A DNA stretch of 64,000 bases from CANQBR01 sp964641395 (GTDB lineage: Bacteria; Bacillota; Negativicutes; Acidaminococcales; Acidaminococcaceae): contig CAZXKQ010000003.1 in the NCBI GenBank assembly GCA_964641395.1, positions 16,854-80,853 of the forward strand. Reading direction: 5' to 3'. The position numbers and the translations under genes were made by a program. This document shows, one piece after another, positions 1 through 7,736 of this stretch. Under the pieces are notes generated by a model that ran no database searches, was not told the origin of the DNA, and worked only from the letters and a program-made list of their open reading frames with translations. Within the stretch, counting starts at the first letter, position 1. Every line of letters starts with the position of its first letter.

Positions 1-14
1 GAAAGGAGCCCCCC

Positions 15-1409
15 ATGAGCGCTACCGTACTGATCACCGCCACCACCGGCTGCACCCGGCTGGCCCTGCTGGAAGAGGGCCGGCTGGCGGAGTACGCCCT
101 GGAGCACGACGGGGGAGGCTTAGTGGGCAGCATCTTCAGCGCCAGGGTGGAGCGGGTGCTGCCCTCCCTCCAGGCGGCCTTCCTGGACCTGGGCTTGAGC
201 CAGAACGGCTTCCTCTACCTGGAGAAGGGCAGTAAGCTTACAGAGGGCCAGCAGCTCTTGGTGCAGGTCAGCAAGGCGCCCCGGGGCAACAAGGGGCCCA
301 CCTGTACCAGGCAGCTGAGCCTGGCCGGCCGCTATGCGGTGCTCCTGGTAGGCAGCAGGCGGCTGGGCCTCTCTAAGAAGCTCACCGACAGCCAGACCAG
401 GCAGCGGCTCAGCGCCCTCTACGCCCCCTATCTGGAGGCGGGCTACGGCCTGGTGGTGCGCACTGCCGCCCAAACTGCCAGCGACCAGGTGCTGCGCCAG
501 GAGGTAGAGGCCCTGATAGGCGAGTACCAGGCCCTGGCGGCCCGCAGCCGCCTCAAAGGTGGGGGCGGCCTCCTCCACCGGGAGCTGAGCCTGCCCCTGC
601 GGTTGGTGCGGGACTACGGCCAGGGCAGCCTGGAGCGGGTGGTGTGCGACCAAGCCTCCCTCTACCGGCGCCTGCAGGACCTGCTGGCCGACCTGCCGGA
701 GGGGGAGCGGCCTGCCCTGGAGCTCTACCAGGGGAGGGAGCCCCTCTTCGCCTACGCCGGCCTGGAGGAGGAAGTGGCAGGCCTGACGGCCCGGCGGGTG
801 GAGCTGCCGGGGGGAGGCTACCTGGTTATAGACCAAACCGAGGCCATGACCATCATCGATGTGAACAGCGGCACCTATGCCGCCTCTCCCAACCTGGGGG
901 AGACCAGCCGCCGCATCAACCTGGCTGCCGCCGCCGAGGTGGCCCGCCAGCTGCGGCTGCGGGACATAGGGGGCATCATCATCGTAGACTTTATCGATAT
1001 GCGGCAGGGGGCCTACAAGGAAGAGCTGCTGGCCGCCCTGAGGGCCGCCCTGGCCCGGGACAGGATGCAGCCTAAGCTGGTAGAGCTCACCGCCCTGAAC
1101 CTGGTGGAGCTGACTCGCAAGCAGGCCAGGCCCAGCCTCCTCCACACCCTTACCGCCCCCTGCCCCGTCTGCGGCGGCAGCGGCCGGGTGCCCAGCCTGG
1201 CGGAGCTGGAGGAGCAGGTGAAGGAGAGGCTGGGCAGCCTCCTCAAGACCGGCGGGGCCTCTAGGGAGTTGGAGCTGGTCTGCCACCCCTATCTGGCCCA
1301 GCACCTGCGGGGGGAGCTAAGGGCCCTGGAGCGGCAGTTCCACTGCTCCCTGAGCCTGCGGCAGGATGCCGGCCTGCCGCTGGCGGCCTTCCAGCTCCTA
1401 GGCCGCTAG
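15..1409 (+). CDS. rng: Ribonuclease E/G family protein
   Basis: Endoribonuclease of the RNase G/E family, acting on single-stranded RNA in rRNA maturation and mRNA decay. The S1-like N-terminal part carries 'GSIFSARVERVLPSLQAAFLDLG' family features. The catalytic core has the IDVNSG motif near residue 280 and the metal-site segment VDFIDM near residue 325. A CPVCGG zinc-link motif (C383, C386) follows. At 464 aa it matches RNase G and lacks the long C-terminal scaffold of RNase E. The ATG follows an AGGAG Shine-Dalgarno (SD). In diderm Firmicutes this gene often opens a housekeeping run like the one here. Confidence 0.93.
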   Translation: MSATVLITATTGCTRLALLEEGRLAEYALEHDGGGLVGSIFSARVERVLPSLQAAFLDLGLSQNGFLYLEKGSKLTEGQQLLVQVSKAPRGNKGPTCTRQLSLAGRYAVLLVGSRRLGLSKKLTDSQTRQRLSALYAPYLEAGYGLVVRTAAQTASDQVLRQEVEALIGEYQALAARSRLKGGGGLLHRELSLPLRLVRDYGQGSLERVVCDQASLYRRLQDLLADLPEGERPALELYQGREPLFAYAGLEEEVAGLTARRVELPGGGYLVIDQTEAMTIIDVNSGTYAASPNLGETSRRINLAAAAEVARQLRLRDIGGIIIVDFIDMRQGAYKEELLAALRAALARDRMQPKLVELTALNLVELTRKQARPSLLHTLTAPCPVCGGSGRVPSLAELEEQVKERLGSLLKTGGASRELELVCHPYLAQHLRGELRALERQFHCSLSLRQDAGLPLAAFQLLGR

Positions 1410-1431
1410 GAGGCCTCCCTCCTATTACGCC

Positions 1432-1460
1432 TTGTATAGTTCTGGCTTTTGGAGTATAAT
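1432..1460 (+). promoter_or_regulatory. Sigma-70-type promoter upstream of the M50 protease gene
   Basis: TTGTAT and a perfect TATAAT box are separated by 17 bp. It lies just after the RNase G stop and would give a leader of roughly 90 nt before the M50 protease start. Confidence 0.65.
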
Positions 1461-1556
1461 ATAAAATGACTTGGTATAGCTATCTTGCCCATATCCGACC
1501 CTCCCAGGGGGCTGCCAGAGGTTGGCCCTGGGGCCGGGGTTGGTGAAAGGAAGCTT

Positions 1557-2186
1557 ATGTTTAACGGTTTCGACTTTGCCAGCATGGTCTTTCGCATACC
1601 GGCCCTGCTGCTGGCCATCTCCATCCACGAATACGCCCACGCCCAGTGCGCGGACAGCCTGGGGGATCCCACCCCGCGGCTCATGGGCCGGCTGACCCTC
1701 AACCCTTTGGCCCATCTGGACCCTATCGGGGCCCTGCTGCTGGTGGTCTGCGGCTTCGGCTGGGCTAAGCCGGTAGCCATCAACTTAAACAACATCTATC
1801 CCCGCCGGGCCGGCCTGATCAAGGTGTCGGTGGCCGGGGTGGCTGCCAACCTCTTCCTCTGCTTTTTGGCCGCCTTCCTCATGGCCCTCACCAGCCGGCT
1901 GGGCCTGTTAGGGGACAGTCTGTACCGCTTCTTTCTCTGGTTGCAGCTTTACAACGTGTGGTTCGCCTTCTTCAACCTTATACCCATCCCGCCCTTGGAC
2001 GGCTACCGTCTGCTGATGGAGCTGCTGCCGGGCCGGCTGGCCTGGTCCTTTGACAACTTCGTCAGCCGCTTCGGCCTCTGGCTGCTGCTGGCCCTGGTGA
2101 TCTCCGGCCTCATGGGCTGGCTCATCAACCCGCCGGCCAGGCTCTTCATGCTGTTGGTGAACCGCCTCCTGGGCCTTATCTTTTAA
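1557..2186 (+). CDS. M50 family site-2-type membrane zinc metalloprotease
   Basis: Polytopic intramembrane zinc protease of the short site-2 protease (M50) group. The HEYAH zinc motif is at residues 24-28 inside the first membrane segment. The second metal/active-site motif (PPLDG) lies near residue 143. Four or so hydrophobic segments span the rest, and there is no PDZ domain, as in the compact YwhC-like subfamily. The chosen ATG is preceded by GAAAGGAAG at good spacing. A longer frame starting at 1485 adds 24 residues without membrane character and lacks a good SD. Substrate unknown. It sits between RNase G and trpS, a common Negativicutes/Clostridia order. Confidence 0.88.
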   Translation: MFNGFDFASMVFRIPALLLAISIHEYAHAQCADSLGDPTPRLMGRLTLNPLAHLDPIGALLLVVCGFGWAKPVAINLNNIYPRRAGLIKVSVAGVAANLFLCFLAAFLMALTSRLGLLGDSLYRFFLWLQLYNVWFAFFNLIPIPPLDGYRLLMELLPGRLAWSFDNFVSRFGLWLLLALVISGLMGWLINPPARLFMLLVNRLLGLIF

Positions 2187-2215
2187 CTATACTCGCCGTA
2201 AAGGGGTTTTTATTC

Positions 2216-3208
2216 ATGAGCAAAGGCAGAATCTTCAGCGGCATGCAGCCTTCCGGCCGCTTCCACTTGGGCAATTACATGGGGGCCTTGGAGAACTGGG
2301 TGCGCTTACAGCATGAGTACGAGTGCTTCTTCGCCATCGTCGACCTCCACGCCCTCACCTCCAGCTACGCTGACACCTCGGCCCTGCAGGACAACATCCA
2401 GCAAATGGCCATCGACTGGCTCAGCGCCGGCCTGGATCCGGAGCGGAACGTGATCTTCCTCCAAAGCCACGTCCAGGAACACGCGGAGCTGGCCCTGCTC
2501 CTAGGCATGCTCACCCCCCTCTCCTGGCTGGAGCGGGTGCCCACCTATAAGGACAAGCTGCGGGATCTGGAGGACAGCGGCAAGGACCTCCACACTTACG
2601 GCTTCCTAGGCTACCCGGTGCTGATGGCCGCCGACATCATCCTCTACAAGGCCACCCGGGTGCCGGTAGGGGAGGATCAGAGCGCCCACTTGGAGCTGAC
2701 CAGGGAGATAGTGCGCCGCTTCAATTATATCTACAAGAAAGAAGTGTTCCCGGAGCCCCAGGCGGTGTTCTCCAAGGCCAAGGTGCTGCCGGGCATCGAC
2801 GGCCGCAAGATGAGCAAGTCCTACGGCAACACCATCCCCTTCGGGGCCTCCCCGGAAGAGCTGTGGGAGCGGGTGCGGCAGATGACCACCGACCCGGCCC
2901 GGATCCGCAAGACGGACCCCGGCCACCCGGAGGTGTGCATCGTCTACCAGTTCCAGAAGGTCTTCAACGAAGGGGAGGTGGCGGACCTCACCGGCAAGTG
3001 CCAGGCAGGGGAGATAGGTTGCATGCAGTGCAAACGCTGCCTGGCGGCCAGGATGAATGAGCTGCTGGCCCACATCCACGCCCGCCGCAAAGAGCTGGAG
3101 GCCAGGCCCGGCTACATCAAGGAAGTGCTGGAGTACGGCAACCAGCGGGCCAAGAAGGTGGCCCAAGCCAATATGGCGGAGATCCGCCAGGCCATGAACG
3201 TCCTCTAA
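2216..3208 (+). CDS. trpS: Tryptophanyl-tRNA synthetase
   Basis: Class I aminoacyl-tRNA synthetase that charges tRNA-Trp in the cytosol. The HIGH-equivalent HLGN is at residues 17-20 within a GMQPSG context typical of TrpS. The KMSKS loop is at 198-202. Length 330 aa is normal. Near residue 265 there is a Cys-rich stretch (GCMQCKRC) in the helical C-terminal region, also found in many bacterial TrpS proteins. It starts 30 bp after the protease gene and ends 1 bp before scpA, so it is probably part of the same transcript. Confidence 0.97.
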   Translation: MSKGRIFSGMQPSGRFHLGNYMGALENWVRLQHEYECFFAIVDLHALTSSYADTSALQDNIQQMAIDWLSAGLDPERNVIFLQSHVQEHAELALLLGMLTPLSWLERVPTYKDKLRDLEDSGKDLHTYGFLGYPVLMAADIILYKATRVPVGEDQSAHLELTREIVRRFNYIYKKEVFPEPQAVFSKAKVLPGIDGRKMSKSYGNTIPFGASPEELWERVRQMTTDPARIRKTDPGHPEVCIVYQFQKVFNEGEVADLTGKCQAGEIGCMQCKRCLAARMNELLAHIHARRKELEARPGYIKEVLEYGNQRAKKVAQANMAEIRQAMNVL

Positions 3209-3209
3209 G

Positions 3210-3929
3210 ATGGCCCTTTCCGTAAAGGTCCAGGCCTTTGAAGGGCCCCTCGACCTTTTATTAGAACTAATAGAAAAAAACAAGCTGGATATCTACGACA
3301 TACCTATGGCGGAGGTCTGCCAGCAGTACCTGGACGCCCTGGCCCAGCTGCCGGTCTTCGACATGGAGCTGGGCAGCGAGTTCCTGCTGCTGGCTTCCAC
3401 CCTCCTCTACATCAAGTCCCGCCTCCTGCTGCCTAAGGAGGCCGCCCAGGGAGAAGAGGAGGAAGAGGATCCCAGGGAGAGGCTGGTGGCCATGCTGCTG
3501 GAATACCGGCGCTTTAAGGAGCTGGCCGGCCGGCTGCGGGACTGCCAACGGGCGGCGGCCGCCTCCTTCAGCCGTCCCGCCCTCTTCGACGGGCTGGGGG
3601 AGAGAACCCTGGCCCCCCTGCCCCTGGCCCAGCTGCTCCAGGCCTTAGCCGGGCTTTTAGAGCAGCCGGAGCAGGTCTTAGGCTACATAGAGCCCCAATC
3701 CTACAGCGTAGAGGAGAAGATGCAGCAGATCCTGGGCCTTTTGCGGCAGGCAGGCCAGGGCCTGGACTTTCGGGACCTGTGCTCCAGCGGCTCCCAAGCT
3801 GAAAAGGTGGCCTGCTTCTTAGGGGTGCTGGAGCTGCTGCGCTTACAGGCGGTGCGGATTAGCCAGAGCCAGGCCTTCGGGCCTATCTACATATTCCCCA
3901 AGGAGATAGAGGATGGAAAGAGAGCCTAA
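3210..3929 (+). CDS. scpA: Segregation and condensation protein A (kleisin)
   Basis: Kleisin subunit that bridges the SMC dimer and binds ScpB, in bacterial chromosome condensation and segregation. The N-terminal segment (FEGPLDLLLELIEKNKLDIYDIP) is the conserved ScpA start that contacts the SMC neck. A charged acidic stretch (EEEEED) lies near residue 85, followed by the C-terminal winged helix that contacts the SMC head. Length 239 aa is typical. Its 3' end overlaps the scpB start by 17 bp, consistent with translational coupling. Confidence 0.95.
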   Translation: MALSVKVQAFEGPLDLLLELIEKNKLDIYDIPMAEVCQQYLDALAQLPVFDMELGSEFLLLASTLLYIKSRLLLPKEAAQGEEEEEDPRERLVAMLLEYRRFKELAGRLRDCQRAAAASFSRPALFDGLGERTLAPLPLAQLLQALAGLLEQPEQVLGYIEPQSYSVEEKMQQILGLLRQAGQGLDFRDLCSSGSQAEKVACFLGVLELLRLQAVRISQSQAFGPIYIFPKEIEDGKRA

Positions 3930-4485
3930 GGGTACCCTGGCCGCCTTGGAGGGCCTGCTCTTTGCCGCAGGGGAGCCTCTGAGCGTGGCCCAGCTGGCCC
4001 AGCTCCTGGAGGTGGAGCGGCCCACGGTGTGGCAGCTCCTGGAAGAACTGAAGACGGCCTATGCCCAGCCGGAGCGGGGCCTGACCCTGCGGGAGGTGGC
4101 CGAGGGGGTGCAGCTGGTGACCAAGCCGGAGCTCTATCCCCTCCTGTCCCGGCTGAGCAGGAACAGGGAGGTGCGGCTGTCTAACGCCGCCCTGGAAACC
4201 CTGGCCATAGTGGCCTACAAGCAGCCGGTGACCCGCTCCGAGATGGAGGCCATCAGGGGGGTCAGCGTAGACGGGGTGGTGAACACCCTGCTGGACCTGG
4301 GCCTGATCTGCGAGGCGGGCCGCAAGCAGGCCCTGGGCAAGCCCCTGCTCTACGCCACCACGGCTAAATTCTTAGAACTTTTCGGCCTCAAGAACCTGGC
4401 CTCCCTGCCGGGCCTGGACAGCTTTGCGGCAGGACAGGGGGTAGAGGCGGAGGCGGTAAGCCTCTTTAGCGAGCACGAGGACTAG
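3913..4485 (+). CDS. scpB: Segregation and condensation protein B
   Basis: Winged-helix dimer that binds the kleisin ScpA in the SMC-ScpAB condensin. The protein opens with the conserved 'LEGLLFAAGEPLS' pattern. The second winged helix contains the family signature around 'ETLAIVAYKQPVTRSEMEAIRG', followed by 'GRPLLY'-like KPLLYATT. Length 190 aa is typical. Start overlaps scpA and stops 1 bp before rluB, so all three are co-transcribed. Confidence 0.95.
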   Translation: MEREPKGTLAALEGLLFAAGEPLSVAQLAQLLEVERPTVWQLLEELKTAYAQPERGLTLREVAEGVQLVTKPELYPLLSRLSRNREVRLSNAALETLAIVAYKQPVTRSEMEAIRGVSVDGVVNTLLDLGLICEAGRKQALGKPLLYATTAKFLELFGLKNLASLPGLDSFAAGQGVEAEAVSLFSEHED

Positions 4486-4486
4486 T

Positions 4487-5209
4487 ATGGAAGAACGTTT
4501 ACAAAAGCTGCTGGCTGCGGCAGGGGTGGCCTCCCGCCGGGAGGCGGAGAAGCTGATCACCGCCGGGCGGGTGCAGGTCAACGGCCAGGTGATAACCGAG
4601 CTAGGCTATAAGTGCGGCCCTAGGAGCCGCATCAGCGTGGACGGCAAGGCCGTCAAGCAGGAGCAGAAGGCCTACTACCTGTTCAACAAGCCCAAGGGGG
4701 TAGTCACCACCATGGAGGACCCCCAGGGCCGGCCCTGCATCGCCACCTATGTGAAGCAGCTGGGGCAGCGGGTCTATCCCGTAGGCCGGCTGGACTACAA
4801 CACCGAAGGCCTCCTCCTCCTCACCAATGACGGAGCCCTGGCCCAGGCCCTGACCCACCCCAGCCGCCGGGTAGGCAAGACCTACACGGTGCGGGTGAAG
4901 GGCCTGATGGAGGATGGGGATTTAGACAGGCTGAGGCTGGGGGTGCGGTTGGAAGACGGCCCCACCGCCCCGGCCGTTACCGAGCTGCTGAACCGGGACA
5001 GGGTGAAGGGCCTCACCCAGTTCAACCTGACCATCTACGAGGGCCGCAACCGCCAGGTGCGGCGGATGTGCGAAGCCCTGGGCTTCCTGGTGCGGGACCT
5101 GCGCCGCATCCGCCTAGGCCCCCTCACCCTGCAGGGCACCCCCCGGGGCAGGCTGCGCCCCCTGTCTGAAGCAGAGGTGGCCGCCCTCTACCAGGCGGCC
5201 GGCCTATGA
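4487..5209 (+). CDS. rluB: Pseudouridine synthase, RluB/RsuA family
   Basis: Isomerises uridine to pseudouridine in rRNA, most likely 23S (the RluB group). Residues 1-60 form an S4 RNA-binding domain (RLQKLLAAAGVASRREAEKLI). The catalytic motif GRLDYNTEGLLLLTNDG holds the active-site Asp near residue 105. The C-terminal conserved block 'EGRNRQVRRMCEALG' is present. Length 240 aa fits. In Firmicutes this gene commonly follows scpB. The stop overlaps the next start by 4 bp (ATGA). RluB versus RsuA specificity cannot be settled by eye. Confidence 0.9.
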   Translation: MEERLQKLLAAAGVASRREAEKLITAGRVQVNGQVITELGYKCGPRSRISVDGKAVKQEQKAYYLFNKPKGVVTTMEDPQGRPCIATYVKQLGQRVYPVGRLDYNTEGLLLLTNDGALAQALTHPSRRVGKTYTVRVKGLMEDGDLDRLRLGVRLEDGPTAPAVTELLNRDRVKGLTQFNLTIYEGRNRQVRRMCEALGFLVRDLRRIRLGPLTLQGTPRGRLRPLSEAEVAALYQAAGL

Positions 5210-6444
5210 AGCAGGTGCTGATCATCGGGGCGGGGGCGGCCGGCCTCTTAGCCGGCATCGCCGCTGCCCAGGCAGGGGCCCAGTGCCTGTTGCTGGAAAA
5301 GATGGAGCGGCCGGGGAAGAAGCTGCTGATCACCGGCAAGGGCCGCTGCAACCTCACCAATAACTGCGATATAGAGGGCTTCATTGCCAACCTGCCAGGG
5401 AACGGCCGCTTCCTCTACAGCGCCCTGCAGCGCTTTGACAACCAGGCCCTGTTAGATCTCTTACACCAGGCGGGCCTGGCCACCAAGGTGGAGCGGGGCG
5501 GCCGGGTCTTTCCCCTCAGCGACCGCTCCCAGGAGGTGGTAGACACCCTGCTAGGCCTGTACCAGGGCCTAGGGGGGAGGCTGCTCCTGGACTGTCCGGT
5601 GAGGAAGATCCTGGTCCAGGAGGGCAGGGTGCTGGGGGTGGAAAGCAAGGCGGGGGCCTTTAGGGCTTCGGCGGTGATCCTGGCCGCCGGGGGCTCCACC
5701 TATCCCGGCACCGGCTCCGACGGAGACGGGGTGCGGCTGGCCTGTGCCGTAGGGCATAGGGCCACCCCCCTGCTGCCCAGCCTGGTGCCCCTGGAGAGCC
5801 CGGACGAGGCAGTGTGGGAGCTGCAGGGCCTGGCCCTGCGGAACGTCACCGCCAGCCTCTACTGGGGCGGCCGGGTGCGGGCCCAGGAGTTCGGCGAGCT
5901 CCTCTTCACCCACTTCGGCCTCTCCGGCCCCATCATCCTGCGACTCAGCCGCCTGGCGGCCCAGGCCCTGGCCCGGGGAGAGGAGCCGGAGGTGGTCATC
6001 GACCTGAAGCCGGCCCTGAGCTTGGAAAAATTAGACCTGCGGCTGCAACGGGACTTCGCCCTTTACAGCCGGAAGCAGGTGAAGACAGGCTTGAAGGACC
6101 TCCTCCCCTCCAGCCTCATCCCCCTGGTCTGCGACCGGGCCTACCTGGACAGGGAGAAGTACATCCACCAGCTCAGCAGGAAGGAGAGGCAGCGCTTAGG
6201 CGCCACCCTGAAGGGGCTGGGGATAGAGATAAGCGGCACCAGGCCCCTGGCGGAGGCCATCGTCACCCAGGGGGGCGTGGTACTGAAGGAAGTGGAGCCT
6301 AAGACCATGGCTTCCAAGCTGGTCCGGGGCCTCTACCTGGCGGGAGAGGTGCTGGACGTAGACGGTTATACAGGGGGTTACAACCTCCAGGGGGCCTTTT
6401 CCAGCGGCTGGACGGCCGGCTGGGCGGCGGCCCAGGAGGGTTAG
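5206..6444 (+). CDS. HI0933/BaiN-like FAD-dependent oxidoreductase
   Basis: Cytosolic flavoprotein of the HI0933 family, annotated in various bacteria as NAD(P)/FAD-dependent oxidoreductase or BaiN-like. The N-terminal dinucleotide-binding motif is GAGAAGLLAGIAA, followed by the family-specific GKGRCNLTN segment near residue 45. The C-terminal 'GGYNLQGAFSSGW' FAD-contact segment closes the fold. Length 412 aa is standard. It is translationally coupled to rluB and directly precedes cmk, a conserved order in Firmicutes. The physiological substrate is unknown. Confidence 0.88.
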   Translation: MKQVLIIGAGAAGLLAGIAAAQAGAQCLLLEKMERPGKKLLITGKGRCNLTNNCDIEGFIANLPGNGRFLYSALQRFDNQALLDLLHQAGLATKVERGGRVFPLSDRSQEVVDTLLGLYQGLGGRLLLDCPVRKILVQEGRVLGVESKAGAFRASAVILAAGGSTYPGTGSDGDGVRLACAVGHRATPLLPSLVPLESPDEAVWELQGLALRNVTASLYWGGRVRAQEFGELLFTHFGLSGPIILRLSRLAAQALARGEEPEVVIDLKPALSLEKLDLRLQRDFALYSRKQVKTGLKDLLPSSLIPLVCDRAYLDREKYIHQLSRKERQRLGATLKGLGIEISGTRPLAEAIVTQGGVVLKEVEPKTMASKLVRGLYLAGEVLDVDGYTGGYNLQGAFSSGWTAGWAAAQEG

Positions 6445-6456
6445 AAAGGCAGCGAG

Positions 6457-7137
6457 ATGAAGGGTTTAGTAGTAGCCATCGACGGACCGGCAGGGGCTGG
6501 CAAGAGCACCATCGCCAAACTGGCGGCGGAGCGGCTGGGTTATGCCTATATCGACACCGGCGCCATGTACAGGGCGGTGACCCTGGCCTTTTTAGAGAGC
6601 GGCCGGCCCTTTGATCCGGCCTTTATCAGCCGGCTGGCCCAGGAGGCAGAGCTCTGTTTCAAGCCGGAGGCCGGGGTGAACCGGGTCTACCTGGAGGGCC
6701 GGGAGGTGACGGAGGCCATCCGCAGCCGGGAAGTGACCGGCGCGGTATCGGCAGTGGCCGCCCTAGCCCAGGTGCGGGAGGCCTTGGTGGAGCAGCAGCG
6801 GCGGCTGCTGCAGCAGGGCTCCGTCATCATGGACGGCCGGGACATCGGCACCGTGGTCTACCCCCAGGCCCAGGTGAAGGTCTTCCTCACCGCCAGCGTG
6901 GCAGAAAGGGCCCGCCGCCGCTACCTGGAGCGGCAGGCCAAGGGGGAAGAGGTAGACCTAGAGGAATTGCAGAAGGAAATAATTAGGCGGGACGAGGCCG
7001 ACGCCTCAAGGGCCGTAGGACCCTTGAAGCAGGCCCCCGACGCCCTCTATTTAGATACCTCCCACATGAGCATAGAGGAGGTGGCCGCCTACATCGTAGG
7101 CCTGGTACAGTCGGCAGAGAAGGAAGCAGACCGTTAA
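6457..7137 (+). CDS. cmk: Cytidylate kinase
   Basis: Phosphorylates CMP and dCMP to the diphosphates using ATP, in pyrimidine nucleotide salvage and RNA turnover. The P-loop DGPAGAGKST is near residues 9-18, followed by the CMP-binding YIDTGAMYR motif. Later conserved blocks are MDGRDIGTVV and the RRDEADASR lid segment. Length 226 aa is normal. The stop overlaps the plsC start by one base. Confidence 0.96.
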   Translation: MKGLVVAIDGPAGAGKSTIAKLAAERLGYAYIDTGAMYRAVTLAFLESGRPFDPAFISRLAQEAELCFKPEAGVNRVYLEGREVTEAIRSREVTGAVSAVAALAQVREALVEQQRRLLQQGSVIMDGRDIGTVVYPQAQVKVFLTASVAERARRRYLERQAKGEEVDLEELQKEIIRRDEADASRAVGPLKQAPDALYLDTSHMSIEEVAAYIVGLVQSAEKEADR

Positions 7138-7736
7138 TGGTTTATAAGTTTTTAAAAGTACTCCTATACGGCATCTTCAGGGTGCTGTTCCGCCTAGACA
7201 TCAAAGGGGAGGAGCATATACCCCTCCGCGGGGCCACGGTGATAGCCAGCAACCACATCAGCCTGCTGGATCCCCCGGTCCTAGGGGTGGCGGCCACCCG
7301 CAAGGTCCACTTCATGGCTAAGAAAGAATTGTTCGTGCCGGTGCTGGGCAGCTTCTACCGCTACCTGGGGGCCTTCCCCGTGCAGCGGGGCGGGGCGGAC
7401 CGGGTGGCCATCAAGCACGGCCTGGAGCTTTTGCGAGGCGGCCACTGCCTGGCCATCTTTCCCGAGGGCACCCGCAGCAAGACAGGGCTGCTGGGGAAGG
7501 CGGAGCCCGGGGCCCTGCTGATGGCAGGGAAGACCAACGCCTGCATCGTGCCTGCCTGCGTCCTAGGCACGGACCTGATCCGCAGCGGCAGGCTGTGGCC
7601 CAAGGTGAAGGTGCGCTTCGGCCCGCCCCTCTACTTTCCCCAGGGCGGGCTGACCAAGGAGATCCTGCGGGAGCACACAGACGCCTTGATGGAGCGGATA
7701 GCCGCCCTGCAGAAGGAGGCCCGGGATGAAGGTTAG
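7137..7736 (+). CDS. plsC: 1-acyl-sn-glycerol-3-phosphate acyltransferase
   Basis: Membrane-associated acyltransferase that makes phosphatidic acid from lysophosphatidic acid. The HX4D catalytic motif appears as NHISLLDPP near residue 40. The glycerol-phosphate-binding FPEGTRS motif is near residue 110. A hydrophobic N-terminal segment suggests membrane association. Length 199 aa is typical of the compact Firmicutes form. It overlaps both cmk and the ispH fusion (by 11 bp). Confidence 0.93.
   Translation: MVYKFLKVLLYGIFRVLFRLDIKGEEHIPLRGATVIASNHISLLDPPVLGVAATRKVHFMAKKELFVPVLGSFYRYLGAFPVQRGGADRVAIKHGLELLRGGHCLAIFPEGTRSKTGLLGKAEPGALLMAGKTNACIVPACVLGTDLIRSGRLWPKVKVRFGPPLYFPQGGLTKEILREHTDALMERIAALQKEARDEG

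Noticed and set aside
120..1304. 394-aa open frame on the minus strand opposite RNase G
   Set aside because: Low-complexity Gly/Leu/Gln/Val protein without motif, created by GC-rich third positions of the real gene; no SD.
1407..1424. TAGGAGG / CCTCCTA hairpin as terminator of RNase G
   Set aside because: No T-tract follows (TTACGCC), so termination is not supported.
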